Positions 7,111 to 16,530 of a stretch of DNA of 64,000 nt are shown here, one piece after another. Positions within the stretch are counted from its first letter, which is position 1. Every line of letters begins with the position of its first letter. The stretch is taken from positions 62,001 to 126,000 of the forward strand of contig CAKPMX010000001.1 in the NCBI GenBank assembly GCA_934168205.1, read 5' to 3'. The position numbers and the translations under genes were made by a program. The notes under the pieces were generated by a model. The model saw only the letters and a program-made list of their open reading frames with translations. It searched no databases and was not told where the DNA came from. The stretch is from an uncultured Bacilli bacterium (GTDB taxonomy: Bacteria; Bacillota_I; Bacilli_A; RF39; UBA660).

Positions 7111-10100
7111 TTTTTATTTCACCTTCTTTACTTTTAGCAATTGACTTACTAATCATTTGTTCCTGTTTTTCATTCATAGAAGAATCAAATGTAATATTTC
7201 CATATTCAGAAGAAAGTTGTCTAAATGCATTACCTATTTGTTCAGAAACTTTATCTTCTACATCAACAGAGTCGTTTAAGAAGTTTACATTTGTATTAAA
7301 GAATAAATCATGTACTTTCACTCCATCACTATCAACATCATAAATAATAGCGAAGTTAGGATTCATTACAACTTTAACTGTATTTCTCGCTCTATAATAA
7401 AATGTCAATGTATCACACGGATGATCTTTAGATAAAATATCTTCAGTAGCGTCCAGTTCTCCTTTAGTTTCTCTTTCTAAATCACAAAGAGTTAAAATTA
7501 AAGATCTATTATTTATAAAATCATTATCTGTATACTCTTCATATGAATCATTATAGTTAAGGAGATCACTAGCAGAAGATATCTCTTCTTCTCTACCAGT
7601 ATCACTCAAAACAAATTGTTCCTGAGCATCAGTATAAGGTTTATAAGAAAATACTTCTGGTATCTTATCAAGTATTGGAGGTCTTCTTGGTGTTGAATCT
7701 TTTAAAGTATTACGTTTAACAGCGGCTTCACTTTCATTAAAACCTTTACCAACAGTAACTTTAGATACTCTTAATTTATATTGTTCACTATCAATTTTTC
7801 CTTCTTCATACAACTTATCAAAAGTCTCATTATCAATTTTAATCAATTCAGATGCAGCTTCTTTATAAACATCTAAAATCTTATCTGTAAAGTTAGCGAC
7901 ACTACCAGCTTTTTTAGCTGCCAAGCTAGCAAAATGTGAAGTTTTTGGAAATTCAATATCATCAAAACAAATTAAATCTTTATCTCTCCATACCCAACTT
8001 TGTGCTACTAAATTATTCTCATCATCTCTAACGATCATAACTCTACCATTATCATTAGTAACACTATGAACCATACACCAAGCGCCATTTTCACCAATGT
8101 CTTGACAACATCCAGTATGATATCCAACTGTTAAAGCTAAAGGATCATCAAGCCTCAACATCTCATATGTAAAACCATTTTTACTTCCAACAACTCTCGG
8201 TATACTACTATGACTTCTCAACTTACCATAATTATATACATACTGATAATGTTCAAAAAATTCTTCTGGATAACCAGTAATTGTTACAGTTTGAGCAAGA
8301 CCTATATTACCAGTATCAACATTGACATAATTTCCTGTTCCTAAAGAAGAAAAGATACCTTCTAAATTATAATGACCTGATATATACGTATTTCTATAAG
8401 TATCAAATCTCTTTTGTAAAATAGATAATCGCTTATAATAACTAGGATTATTAACAATATCACTCAAGTTATCTAATAGAAAATCCCTAAAATCAGGATC
8501 ATACTTCATTTCAAGTCTACCAAAGGCAAGATGCGCAGCTGTAGCCGTTACAACTTTATCAAAGTTAATAGTTTCCATAAATGTCCTAATAGCTTCAACC
8601 GTTTGCGGATACTTACCAGCATTTATTTTTAATCTTGATAAATCTCCTTCAGAATAAACTTGCTTAAATATAGATGTCTCTTTATCAACTACTAAACCTT
8701 CCTTTTCCATAGCACTTAAAATATTATAATATTCATAAAATCCAATAGGTGCCGTAGCATCATCAGAAATAACTTGATCAGATTCTTTAAGTATATCGTT
8801 AACCATTCTATTTAAATTAAACTTATCATTTAAATTCAAAGTATTAGGTATACCAGATATAACACTATTAATCTTATTCATAGCCTTTCTATCACCATCA
8901 AAAACACCAAATACATAAGATAATCTTAACAAAGCTTCTAAAGATTCATTCGTAAAAGAATATCTTGGATTTTTAGCCAAAACAGCCCAGTCTTTTCTAT
9001 ATTCAAAAAATTTATCAGCCTCATTAAAATCAAAATTCAACATTACAACAGAACTAGGTATAAAAGTTCTACCTGTTTTTAAATACCAATCATACATTAA
9101 ATCTATTTTTTCTCTAATAAACATATCATCAATTGTATAAGCTTTATGTACTAAAAATTTATTAGCCTTATCGCCAAACAACTTATAAAATTTATCTATT
9201 GAATCACTATAATAGGCCATATTATGAGAAAGAACTAATCTTAAATCTACATTTTCTAAATATGGTATCCAAGCAGGATTTGAAGCAATAAAATCAAAGT
9301 CCAACTGATCAGAATAAAATATATTCTTCAAATCATCAGGAGCATCATTGCTCAAAAACATAGATTCATAACCTGGTCCAAGTAAAGCCTTATCTTCTGC
9401 CGTGTAAGTGATTTCACCATCTAAAATTCGTTTCCTAATTTCATTATTTAAGGCTTCTCTTATCTCTGGAATATTACCATTTCTAATGAGTTCGTGTAAA
9501 CCATAAGGAGGACCTATTTCCATAAAACGATTACCATATGTCAAAATTAGTTCCATAATTTTTCTACTTGTACCAAAATTTTCATAAATAAGACTATAAT
9601 CAATAGAAACATCTATATTTTTATCAATTAAATATTCAACATATTCTGGATGTTCTTTAATAGTATCTAAAGTCAATTCTCTTTTATAAAATAAATCTTT
9701 TAATTCACTAGGAGCATTATCATCTAAAAAAACATCTATATGATTATTTTTAAATTCATCCGGAAGAAAACGATTCCAATTTATTATTCTCCTATTTTCT
9801 CTTACAAAGTCATATACATTAACATCCATATATGTCTCAAAATCAGGAAAATAATCTAAATCATTATGAAGAACAAATGAGTATTTAGTAGCATTGAAAA
9901 ATGAAGAATATTTAGCTAAATTCCTAAGTACTTTATCATTTCCAAATTTTGTTGAAAAATTTATTAATGCATCAGTTGGAAAAGAATTTGAAAATAAATA
10001 ACGTTCAATAAAACAACATGGCAAATATGTATTCTTTAAATATGGTATCCATTCTGGATTATGTCGTAAATTACTTAATGATAAAGACCTAGTATAAAAT

Positions 10101-10972
10101 AAATCTCTAAGCGCTTTTGGCGCATCATCAGGAAGAAATAAATTAGATAATTCTTCTCTTACTGGTCCTTTTAAAAATTCATAAGATAAAACATACTCAT
10201 TTCTTCTAACAAGCCTTTCACTCAAACGACGAAGAAACTGTTTGTAACTAGGTTCATAAAAAAAAGATAAATCATCTGAATCACTATATAAATAATCAAA
10301 AAAGTCTCCTCTTAAACCGCCAAACTCTTTATCAAAAGCATTGTTTTCTGAAGCAAATCTTTTAAGATTAGAAAGTCCATAATGACCTATAATATTATTA
10401 ATTTTCTTATCAATAACAACAGTATTCTCATCTATTTTATATAAATCATCTAAGTCATCAACATCCAAAAATGAAAATCCAAACTTAGAAAAAAGCTTGG
10501 AATATTCTTCTTCTGTAAAACAAATATCAAGTTTTGGCAAAGTATACATAATACATCTTCTAAATATTGTATCAATATCATCATTACTTTCTCTTCTTAT
10601 ATCAGTGCTTGGTCCTACAGAAAGAGTTAACTCTCTAAGGAAATAGGGTACTGGAATTTTTTCATTGATTGTATCAAAAAACTCCTCATATTCATTTAGT
10701 AACCTTACTAAATTATTATATCCAAGACTTAAAGATAATGATCTTAAACCATGATCATAACTAATTAATGTTAAATTAAAGTCACCAAAATCTTTAGAAT
10801 ATTCAAGTATCTCTTTATAACCTAAAGAATTATCAAATATTTTTGGGTATTTATTTCTAAAAGCTTCTGAAAAGTTAGCTGTATCATGATAATCAAAATC
10901 ATATGATGCATTATCTTTTATAAATTTTCTCTGTAACTCAAAATCATCTTCTTCTGCAATTGCCACACTCAT
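7097..10972 (-). CDS. 1291-aa repeat protein of unknown function with a Cys/His-rich motif
   Basis: I do not recognise the family. The protein is soluble-looking (no signal peptide or membrane segment) and rich in Asp, Asn, Tyr and Phe. Three copies of a motif 'F-L-x-x-D/N-[DN]-A-P-x-x-L-[KR]-x-[LI]-F-Y ... P-x-[WY]-[IV]-x-Y-L' lie at about residues 279-312, 415-448 and 539-572, spaced by about 125-135 residues. Further on is a compact Cys/His motif, 'YHTGCCQDIGENGAWCMVHS' (951-970), followed by 'VAQSWVWR' and 'ICFDDIEF', whose strand pattern recalls a GNAT-like or small-molecule-binding fold. It is the central gene of a three-gene operon: 13 bases downstream of the 372-aa gene and overlapping the ProA-like gene. 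The function is not inferable. Confidence 0.75.
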   Translation of the reverse strand: MSVAIAEEDDFELQRKFIKDNASYDFDYHDTANFSEAFRNKYPKIFDNSLGYKEILEYSKDFGDFNLTLISYDHGLRSLSLSLGYNNLVRLLNEYEEFFDTINEKIPVPYFLRELTLSVGPSTDIRRESNDDIDTIFRRCIMYTLPKLDICFTEEEYSKLFSKFGFSFLDVDDLDDLYKIDENTVVIDKKINNIIGHYGLSNLKRFASENNAFDKEFGGLRGDFFDYLYSDSDDLSFFYEPSYKQFLRRLSERLVRRNEYVLSYEFLKGPVREELSNLFLPDDAPKALRDLFYTRSLSLSNLRHNPEWIPYLKNTYLPCCFIERYLFSNSFPTDALINFSTKFGNDKVLRNLAKYSSFFNATKYSFVLHNDLDYFPDFETYMDVNVYDFVRENRRIINWNRFLPDEFKNNHIDVFLDDNAPSELKDLFYKRELTLDTIKEHPEYVEYLIDKNIDVSIDYSLIYENFGTSRKIMELILTYGNRFMEIGPPYGLHELIRNGNIPEIREALNNEIRKRILDGEITYTAEDKALLGPGYESMFLSNDAPDDLKNIFYSDQLDFDFIASNPAWIPYLENVDLRLVLSHNMAYYSDSIDKFYKLFGDKANKFLVHKAYTIDDMFIREKIDLMYDWYLKTGRTFIPSSVVMLNFDFNEADKFFEYRKDWAVLAKNPRYSFTNESLEALLRLSYVFGVFDGDRKAMNKINSVISGIPNTLNLNDKFNLNRMVNDILKESDQVISDDATAPIGFYEYYNILSAMEKEGLVVDKETSIFKQVYSEGDLSRLKINAGKYPQTVEAIRTFMETINFDKVVTATAAHLAFGRLEMKYDPDFRDFLLDNLSDIVNNPSYYKRLSILQKRFDTYRNTYISGHYNLEGIFSSLGTGNYVNVDTGNIGLAQTVTITGYPEEFFEHYQYVYNYGKLRSHSSIPRVVGSKNGFTYEMLRLDDPLALTVGYHTGCCQDIGENGAWCMVHSVTNDNGRVMIVRDDENNLVAQSWVWRDKDLICFDDIEFPKTSHFASLAAKKAGSVANFTDKILDVYKEAASELIKIDNETFDKLYEEGKIDSEQYKLRVSKVTVGKGFNESEAAVKRNTLKDSTPRRPPILDKIPEVFSYKPYTDAQEQFVLSDTGREEEISSASDLLNYNDSYEEYTDNDFINNRSLILTLCDLERETKGELDATEDILSKDHPCDTLTFYYRARNTVKVVMNPNFAIIYDVDSDGVKVHDLFFNTNVNFLNDSVDVEDKVSEQIGNAFRQLSSEYGNITFDSSMNEKQEQMISKSIAKSKEGEIKNATR

Positions 10973-10984
10973 AAACTCATTCCT

Positions 10985-12103
10985 TTACTTACTACTTTTT
11001 CCTCTATAATCACTAATATTAACTACGTTACTTTTTGCAATATCACTATGAGAAAAGCTACCATTAATTACATTTGTTTCAAATAAAATCTTGCAAAAAT
11101 CCAATGCAAACTTCTTTGATTTCTCAACAATTGCGTCTCCATTATCAAATACAGTAATATCAGCTGTATCATCATACATAACATCATGTTCTAAAAATAC
11201 ATCTCTAAGTTGTAAAGTATCTGTAGCGTACTTTACTAAAGCATCTCCAGAAACAACTGAATATCTATCATCAATAGCTAAATAAGAAGAAATTACATCT
11301 TCAAAAAGCATAGTACGTTTTCTATTAAGACTAGTCATGTATTTGTCCCAGTTATCAAAAACAAAACCTAATTCATCCTTGATACCATTCAATAATGACA
11401 AATCATTTTGTAAATACGCAAGTAAATACATATCTTTCTTTCCAATAATATCTAAAAGAAAATTATTAACGCCATTTTCCATAACAAGATTAGGGTCAAC
11501 ACAATTTCTATGAATCAATTCTTCAAAACTATCATCCTCATTACAATAAAATATTTTTCTTAATAATCTATCAGCAAAAAAATCTGTAATAATTTTACTA
11601 GATGCATATCTATCAATAATCAATAAAAATCCTAAACCAAAATCTTTAAACTCTCCAGTTTCCATAAATTTATTTCTCATTCTTTCCATAAGAGCTTCTT
11701 CTTTTGAAGCCATCAATACTCGAGAAACAGTAAATCTATTAACCTCTTCTTTTTTACTAGAAACTAATATATCTACTTCCATATGTCTTATTCTATTATA
11801 AAACTCTTCTTCACTCTCATTACTTTCTCTCTTACCAAGTTTTAAAGAATCTAAATAACTACCCGCTACTTCTTTTACAAAATCAAAATCAATATCCGAA
11901 AAACAATCAATTACTCCAAGTACAAAATCATAATTATTTTTAACATTATCAGAACACAAGCTATACATATTAGGGTCTCTTGAAAGTCTTAACACATTAA
12001 GCATAAATCTTGGATTATTTTCAAGTTCATCAACATCATAATCAATATCTTCACCATTAATATAATCTCTAACTAATTTTAAATCAACTATAGCCATATT
12101 CAT
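10985..12103 (-). CDS. 372-aa hypothetical protein with a DUF4116-like helical stretch, first gene of operon
   Basis: No confident family. The N-terminal 'ENNPRFMLNVLRLSRDPNMY', continuing 'SLCSDNVKNNYDFVLGVID', resembles helical DUF4116-type repeats (consensus roughly 'aseelknDrevVl.av'), though this is a weak by-eye match. The remainder is charged, helical and without membrane segments, and ends 'NVVNISDYRGKSSK'. ATG at 12103 is 5 bases after AAGAGG. A TTG one codon earlier and an ATG two codons later are alternatives. The gene precedes the 1291-aa gene by 12 bases, which argues for a shared transcript and a common process. Confidence 0.7.
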   Translation of the reverse strand: MNMAIVDLKLVRDYINGEDIDYDVDELENNPRFMLNVLRLSRDPNMYSLCSDNVKNNYDFVLGVIDCFSDIDFDFVKEVAGSYLDSLKLGKRESNESEEEFYNRIRHMEVDILVSSKKEEVNRFTVSRVLMASKEEALMERMRNKFMETGEFKDFGLGFLLIIDRYASSKIITDFFADRLLRKIFYCNEDDSFEELIHRNCVDPNLVMENGVNNFLLDIIGKKDMYLLAYLQNDLSLLNGIKDELGFVFDNWDKYMTSLNRKRTMLFEDVISSYLAIDDRYSVVSGDALVKYATDTLQLRDVFLEHDVMYDDTADITVFDNGDAIVEKSKKFALDFCKILFETNVINGSFSHSDIAKSNVVNISDYRGKSSK

Positions 12104-12122
12104 CAAATCCTCTTAAGAATTA

Positions 12123-13931
12123 TTATTTTTTATTTTTCAAAACTTTTTTCTTTTTATCTTTTTTTAAAATTGTATCATTATTATCATCATTTGTTTTTTT
12201 CTTAACAACATCCGCAACACTTTCAGCAGAAATTGCTGTAACATTACTAGCAGTAACTGGCTCATCTTTTGTCTCTTCTTTTACTTCTTCACTCTTTTTG
12301 TTAACTAATTCACTTACTTCTGGTGGAAGAATATCTCTTGCATTTATATTTTTTTCTTCTTTTACCACTTCCTCTTTTACTTCATCCTTACTATTAACTA
12401 GTGCACTTACTTCTGGTGGAAGAATATCTTTTGCGTTTATATCATCTTTTCCTTTTTCTGTTTTAGTTTGATCATTACTATTAGTCTCTGACGAAAGAAC
12501 AGCTTCTGCAGCCATATCTTTTTTCTCATTCTTTTCCTTTTCTCCCTTTTGCTCAACTACTTCTTCTACATCATCAACTTTTTTAGCATCAATTACTTCT
12601 TCTTCTCCTCTTTTACCCTCATCTCTTTTTTCTAAAATATCTTTATCAATTTCTTCTTCTATTTTTTCCTTGGTAATTTCTTCTAAAGGAATAGGAGCTT
12701 CTTCCTCTTCTTTAGCCTGAGGAATCATAGCTAATCTATTTTGAAGTTCAACCTCTAAAAGTTGAAGTTTATTTTTCTCTTCATCTAGTTGAGCTAATAC
12801 TTTTTTCTTATATTTATTTCTACCAACTAACAATAAAACTATTACAATTGCCGATATAACAAACAAAGCTGATGAAATAATTAACATTAAATACGTAAGT
12901 GAACTAGTAGAAACTTCATTTGTATCACTACTATTTGTATTATTTACATATAAAATATAATCTTTATAATTACCAGCTTCTGCTGTAACTCTGATGACAA
13001 TAACTCCATCTTTACCAATATTATTATTACCAAATATTTTAATTTTAGCATTGCTATCTATTGCCGTCGCGCTAATATCTAATTTACTAGTATTAATATT
13101 ACCTATTTTATATTCAAAGACATCACTTGAAAAATTTATTGTATGGCCAGAAATATTCAAACTAGAAAGTAAGGCATTCTCTGATATAATATCTTCTAAT
13201 TTATTAACATTAATCTTATATGTAGTAATGCTACCATCTTCAGCAGTAACTACAATCGTAAAAGTATTAAGACCGGTTACTAAAGATAATTTATCAGGTA
13301 ATTTAACTGTAGCTTTAGTATCATTCGGTACTGCTTGAATCTCAATAGTAGAAACACTACTAGAAACTTCTAAATTATATTCTAAAGTACTAGGAACAAA
13401 ATCAATTGATCCAGAACTAACTGTAAGAGACTTTAATGATGAATCATTGCTTTTAACAACAGGTGCAGGTTCAGGTGTAGGTGTTGGAGTTGGATTATCA
13501 CTAATAACTGATATTGAAACACTCTTATTAGCTACAGAAACTGTCTCCCCAGAATCTCCTGTAAAAGTAATACCCGACATAACAAAATTACCAGTACCTG
13601 CACTATTAGCTTTTAAATATACTGTACCAATTTCAAAAATACCAGGTTTCTTATCATTAGATGATAAAGAAAGATTAGGCCATTCTGTTTTTACATCCCA
13701 TATTCTTTCAGCTCTAAATTTATCTATTGAAATACTACCATTTGCTGAAATATTCGCAAAAACCATAGATATTTGTCCATCAGAACTACCAGATACACTA
13801 CATTTAATTTGTTGTCCGGGTTTAACAGATGTCGTGTTACAACTAATTGAAAGATCTCCAGATAAAGCTAATAAATTAACAGGCAATAATAACATAAAAA
13901 CCGTAACTAAATAAAATATAAACTTCTTCAT
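12123..13931 (-). CDS. Membrane-anchored surface protein with cadherin-like domains and long charged cytoplasmic tail
   Basis: The 602-aa product has a signal peptide ('FIFYLVTVFMLLLPVNLLA') and an N-terminal cohesin-like beta region ('NTTSVKPGQQIKCSVSG'). A Pro-Thr linker follows, then two cadherin-like beta-sandwich domains ('LKSLTVSSGSIDFVPSTLEY'; 'LSSLNISGHTINFSSDVFEY'). Near residue 345-370 is a transmembrane segment. About 230 residues of Glu/Lys-rich sequence follow on the inner side, opening with a short coiled coil. The tail contains a duplicated peptide, 'INAKDILPPEVSALVN' and 'INARDILPPEVSELVN', which looks like a repeated docking motif. It lies downstream of the ABC genes but is separated by a terminator, and may be its own unit. 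Confidence 0.7.
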   Translation of the reverse strand: MKKFIFYLVTVFMLLLPVNLLALSGDLSISCNTTSVKPGQQIKCSVSGSSDGQISMVFANISANGSISIDKFRAERIWDVKTEWPNLSLSSNDKKPGIFEIGTVYLKANSAGTGNFVMSGITFTGDSGETVSVANKSVSISVISDNPTPTPTPEPAPVVKSNDSSLKSLTVSSGSIDFVPSTLEYNLEVSSSVSTIEIQAVPNDTKATVKLPDKLSLVTGLNTFTIVVTAEDGSITTYKINVNKLEDIISENALLSSLNISGHTINFSSDVFEYKIGNINTSKLDISATAIDSNAKIKIFGNNNIGKDGVIVIRVTAEAGNYKDYILYVNNTNSSDTNEVSTSSLTYLMLIISSALFVISAIVIVLLLVGRNKYKKKVLAQLDEEKNKLQLLEVELQNRLAMIPQAKEEEEAPIPLEEITKEKIEEEIDKDILEKRDEGKRGEEEVIDAKKVDDVEEVVEQKGEKEKNEKKDMAAEAVLSSETNSNDQTKTEKGKDDINAKDILPPEVSALVNSKDEVKEEVVKEEKNINARDILPPEVSELVNKKSEEVKEETKDEPVTASNVTAISAESVADVVKKKTNDDNNDTILKKDKKKKVLKNKK

Positions 13932-13975
13932 AAATAGCCTCCTACTTATCCTATTATATCAATTATATCAAACAT

Positions 13976-14004
13976 CAAAAAAAAAGAATAGTTAAAACTA
14001 TTCT
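13976..14004 (-). terminator. Terminator of the ABC transporter operon
   Basis: AGAATAGTT (13985-13993) pairs with AACTATTCT (13996-14004). On the minus strand the stem is followed by nine T residues, just after the permease stop. Confidence 0.8.
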
Positions 14005-14009
14005 AAAAA

Positions 14010-15668
14010 TTATAAATTTTCTTGAGCAACTATATTCTTAACGGTAAATCGTCTATTCAAATCATATACTATAGCGTTTAAAAGCATTAGTATCAATAAT
14101 ATAAATGTAAAAGCCAAAGCTATTCCAAATGATTTATATAATAAATAACATAATCCAGCTAATACAATAAACACAAATATTGAAATACCCATAACTATAA
14201 AGTTATTAGAATTTTCTCTTAATGCATTAAGTTCATCATCCCAAACTAACTTTGGATTAATAGAATCAATTATAATACCTAAACTACAAATAAATAAGAT
14301 TGCTAAAAAGCTAATAATTAAGAATATGAACGAAAGAGACACTTTTAATCCTATAACTAAATAAAATATTAAACTAAATACATTAACACCAATAAAAGCT
14401 ATTATAAAACTAACTAATAATTTTACATAAACTTGACTACTATAATCCATTGGAATATATTTCATAAAGTAAAAGTTCTTTCCTTCCCTAGAAAAAGAAG
14501 ATGACGCAATACTGTTAAGTGCTGGTAATAAAATTGAAACACCTATTACAAACATAAATATTATGATTAAAGTATTATTATCAGTAGAAGTAACAAGATT
14601 CTTTAATTTACTCAATGTAAGATCTGGAAACTTCAACTTACAAATAACATAAACAAATATTGGCCAGATAAAGTTAATCAAAATACAGTTCAAGAAATAT
14701 GAAGAAGTTCTAAATAAAGTAAAAAGTTCTTTCTTAAAATATGAATTAGTAGGATTCTCAGCTTTAATATTATTTAAAATATTACTGCTATGCTTCTTAG
14801 ATTCTGTATCTTTAGAACTTAATCCAACAACACCTTTAAAATAACAAACATCAGCTAATCCTAAAAGTACTACTATAAATCCAATATTAACTAGAATATA
14901 AAGAAGCAATGATCTAATACTACCTGTAACAAGAATATCTATAAATAAGTTAATATGAGGAAGAATTCCTCTCATAACATGTAAAAATGTTTGATCACCA
15001 TTAACAAATCCTTCTATATAAAGCTCTAAATCAAAATTTTGTAATGCCCCTAAAAAGTATACAAATAACATTAAAACTGCTAATACAAATACTAGCCCTA
15101 CTTTTCTAATAGTCTCTTTATTTTTAATAAATCTTGTAAAACTCATAATTAATAAACTAATAATAGAACAATATATAATTGGTATCATTGGCAAAGTAAT
15201 CATTCCAAGAATTCCCAATAAAAAATTTTTAAAAGAAAGTCCAAGAGCAAAGAAGAATCCAATAACACTAAAAAATATAACTAAAAGTTGCACCAAACTC
15301 TCTGCACAAAATATTGAAGCTATTTTTGCACCAACAATTTCACGAGGTTTAAGCGGCAATGGTAACAAGTTTTCAATATCACCAGTAAAATAAAGTTCAT
15401 TGAGTATTACATTAAAAGAAAATATAAAAGTAAATACACAAAGTAAAATACACATAAATTCTAATCCAATAGTTTCATAATTATATTCAACTAAAGAATT
15501 AGTAACAGTATAAACAAATAAACCTGAAACTACAACAAATGGTAATATAATAAGCAAACTAACAAGTACCAACAAAAGTTTAGTAACAATCATTTGTTGT
15601 TTCGTACTTGGCTTAGTCATAGAAAGTGACCTTATAAATACTTTCGCTAAAGACCAGTAATTAGTCAT
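14010..15668 (-). CDS. ABC-2-type exporter permease
   Basis: The 552-aa protein has about twelve strongly hydrophobic segments and no ATPase motif. It resembles large 'putative ABC exporter' permeases of Firmicutes: 'NELYFTGDIENLLPLPLKPR' near residue 85-105 and 'FSREGKNFYFMKYIPMDYS' in the middle are typical of that family. It would form the membrane channel for the ATPase encoded just upstream, whose last codons overlap this start by 8 bases. The substrate is unknown; peptide, bacteriocin and lipid exporters share this layout. The operon ends with a good terminator. Confidence 0.8.
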   Translation of the reverse strand: MTNYWSLAKVFIRSLSMTKPSTKQQMIVTKLLLVLVSLLIILPFVVVSGLFVYTVTNSLVEYNYETIGLEFMCILLCVFTFIFSFNVILNELYFTGDIENLLPLPLKPREIVGAKIASIFCAESLVQLLVIFFSVIGFFFALGLSFKNFLLGILGMITLPMIPIIYCSIISLLIMSFTRFIKNKETIRKVGLVFVLAVLMLFVYFLGALQNFDLELYIEGFVNGDQTFLHVMRGILPHINLFIDILVTGSIRSLLLYILVNIGFIVVLLGLADVCYFKGVVGLSSKDTESKKHSSNILNNIKAENPTNSYFKKELFTLFRTSSYFLNCILINFIWPIFVYVICKLKFPDLTLSKLKNLVTSTDNNTLIIIFMFVIGVSILLPALNSIASSSFSREGKNFYFMKYIPMDYSSQVYVKLLVSFIIAFIGVNVFSLIFYLVIGLKVSLSFIFLIISFLAILFICSLGIIIDSINPKLVWDDELNALRENSNNFIVMGISIFVFIVLAGLCYLLYKSFGIALAFTFILLILMLLNAIVYDLNRRFTVKNIVAQENL

Positions 15669-16383
15669 TTTTAATTACCTCCATAAATAATTTTTCCAAG
15701 TCTTTTTTATCATATTTATCTTTTAATTCTTTTAGAGTACCTACAAAAACAATTTTTCCTTTATCAATAATCGCTATTCTATCACATAACTTTTCAGCAA
15801 CTTCTAAAACATGTGTAGAGAAAAATACAGCATTACCCTTATCAGCATGTTCTCTCATCATCTTCTTAAGTTCAAATGCTGACGTTGGATCAAGTCCAAT
15901 CAATGGTTCGTCCAATATCCAAACTGCTGGATCATGTACTAAAGCTGCAACCACCATCATTTTTTGTCTTGTACCATGAGAATATCCTTGCATAGGTTTA
16001 TCTAAAACATCACTTAAACCAAAACGTTCGCCAAACAACTTAATACGTTTTTTTCTAATAGTAACAGGTACTTTATAAATATTAGCAATAAAATTAATAA
16101 ACTCTATTCCTGTAAGTTTTAAAAACATATCTGGATTATCCGCAATATAGCCAATAATTTGTTTAGCTTTTAAGCTATCTTTAACTATATCATAACCATT
16201 AATTGTAATAGTCCCAGTATCCGGAACTAAAATACCAGTCATCATCTTAATAGCCGTAGTCTTACCTGCACCATTAAGTCCAATGAAACCAACTATTTCA
16301 CCATCATTAATTTTTAAATTTAAATTATCAATAGCCTTAATATTACCATTATAAGTCTTACTAACATTCTTAATTTCTATCAT
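15661..16383 (-). CDS. ABC transporter ATP-binding protein
   Basis: The 240-aa ATPase shows Walker A 'GLNGAGKTT', a Q-loop region ('IGYIADNPDMFLKLTG'), a non-canonical signature 'YSHGTRQKM' in place of LSGGQ, Walker B 'VWILDEPLIGLDP' and the H-loop 'STHVLE'. It pairs with the overlapping permease gene downstream. ATG at 16383 was chosen because AGGAG lies 8 bases before it and the next residues, MIEIKNVSKTY, are the usual family start. An upstream in-frame ATG lacks an RBS. Probably an exporter; substrate unknown. Confidence 0.9.
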   Translation of the reverse strand: MIEIKNVSKTYNGNIKAIDNLNLKINDGEIVGFIGLNGAGKTTAIKMMTGILVPDTGTITINGYDIVKDSLKAKQIIGYIADNPDMFLKLTGIEFINFIANIYKVPVTIRKKRIKLFGERFGLSDVLDKPMQGYSHGTRQKMMVVAALVHDPAVWILDEPLIGLDPTSAFELKKMMREHADKGNAVFFSTHVLEVAEKLCDRIAIIDKGKIVFVGTLKELKDKYDKKDLEKLFMEVIKND

Positions 16384-16477
16384 ATAAAAGTCTCCTATCT
16401 TACGAGAATAAATATAACACAAAAAAACTATAAATACAAAAGTATTACATCATAGCGAATAAAATAATCGAAATATG

Positions 16478-16523
16478 TAATTTAATAGAAAAATATCACT
16501 ACAACAACAATTATAGTGATATT
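16478..16523 (-). terminator. Terminator of the hydrogenase operon
   Basis: AATATCACTA (16492-16501) pairs with TAGTGATATT (16514-16523). On the minus strand the stem leads into TTTTTCTATT. It lies just after the GltD-like gene. Confidence 0.75.
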
Positions 16524-16530
16524 AGTAATA

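Noticed and set aside
12994..13914. Plus-strand open frames opposite the cadherin-like surface protein gene
   Set aside because: They are mirror images of a better minus-strand gene with signal peptide, domains and RBS. The plus-strand products are low-complexity and have no ribosome site.
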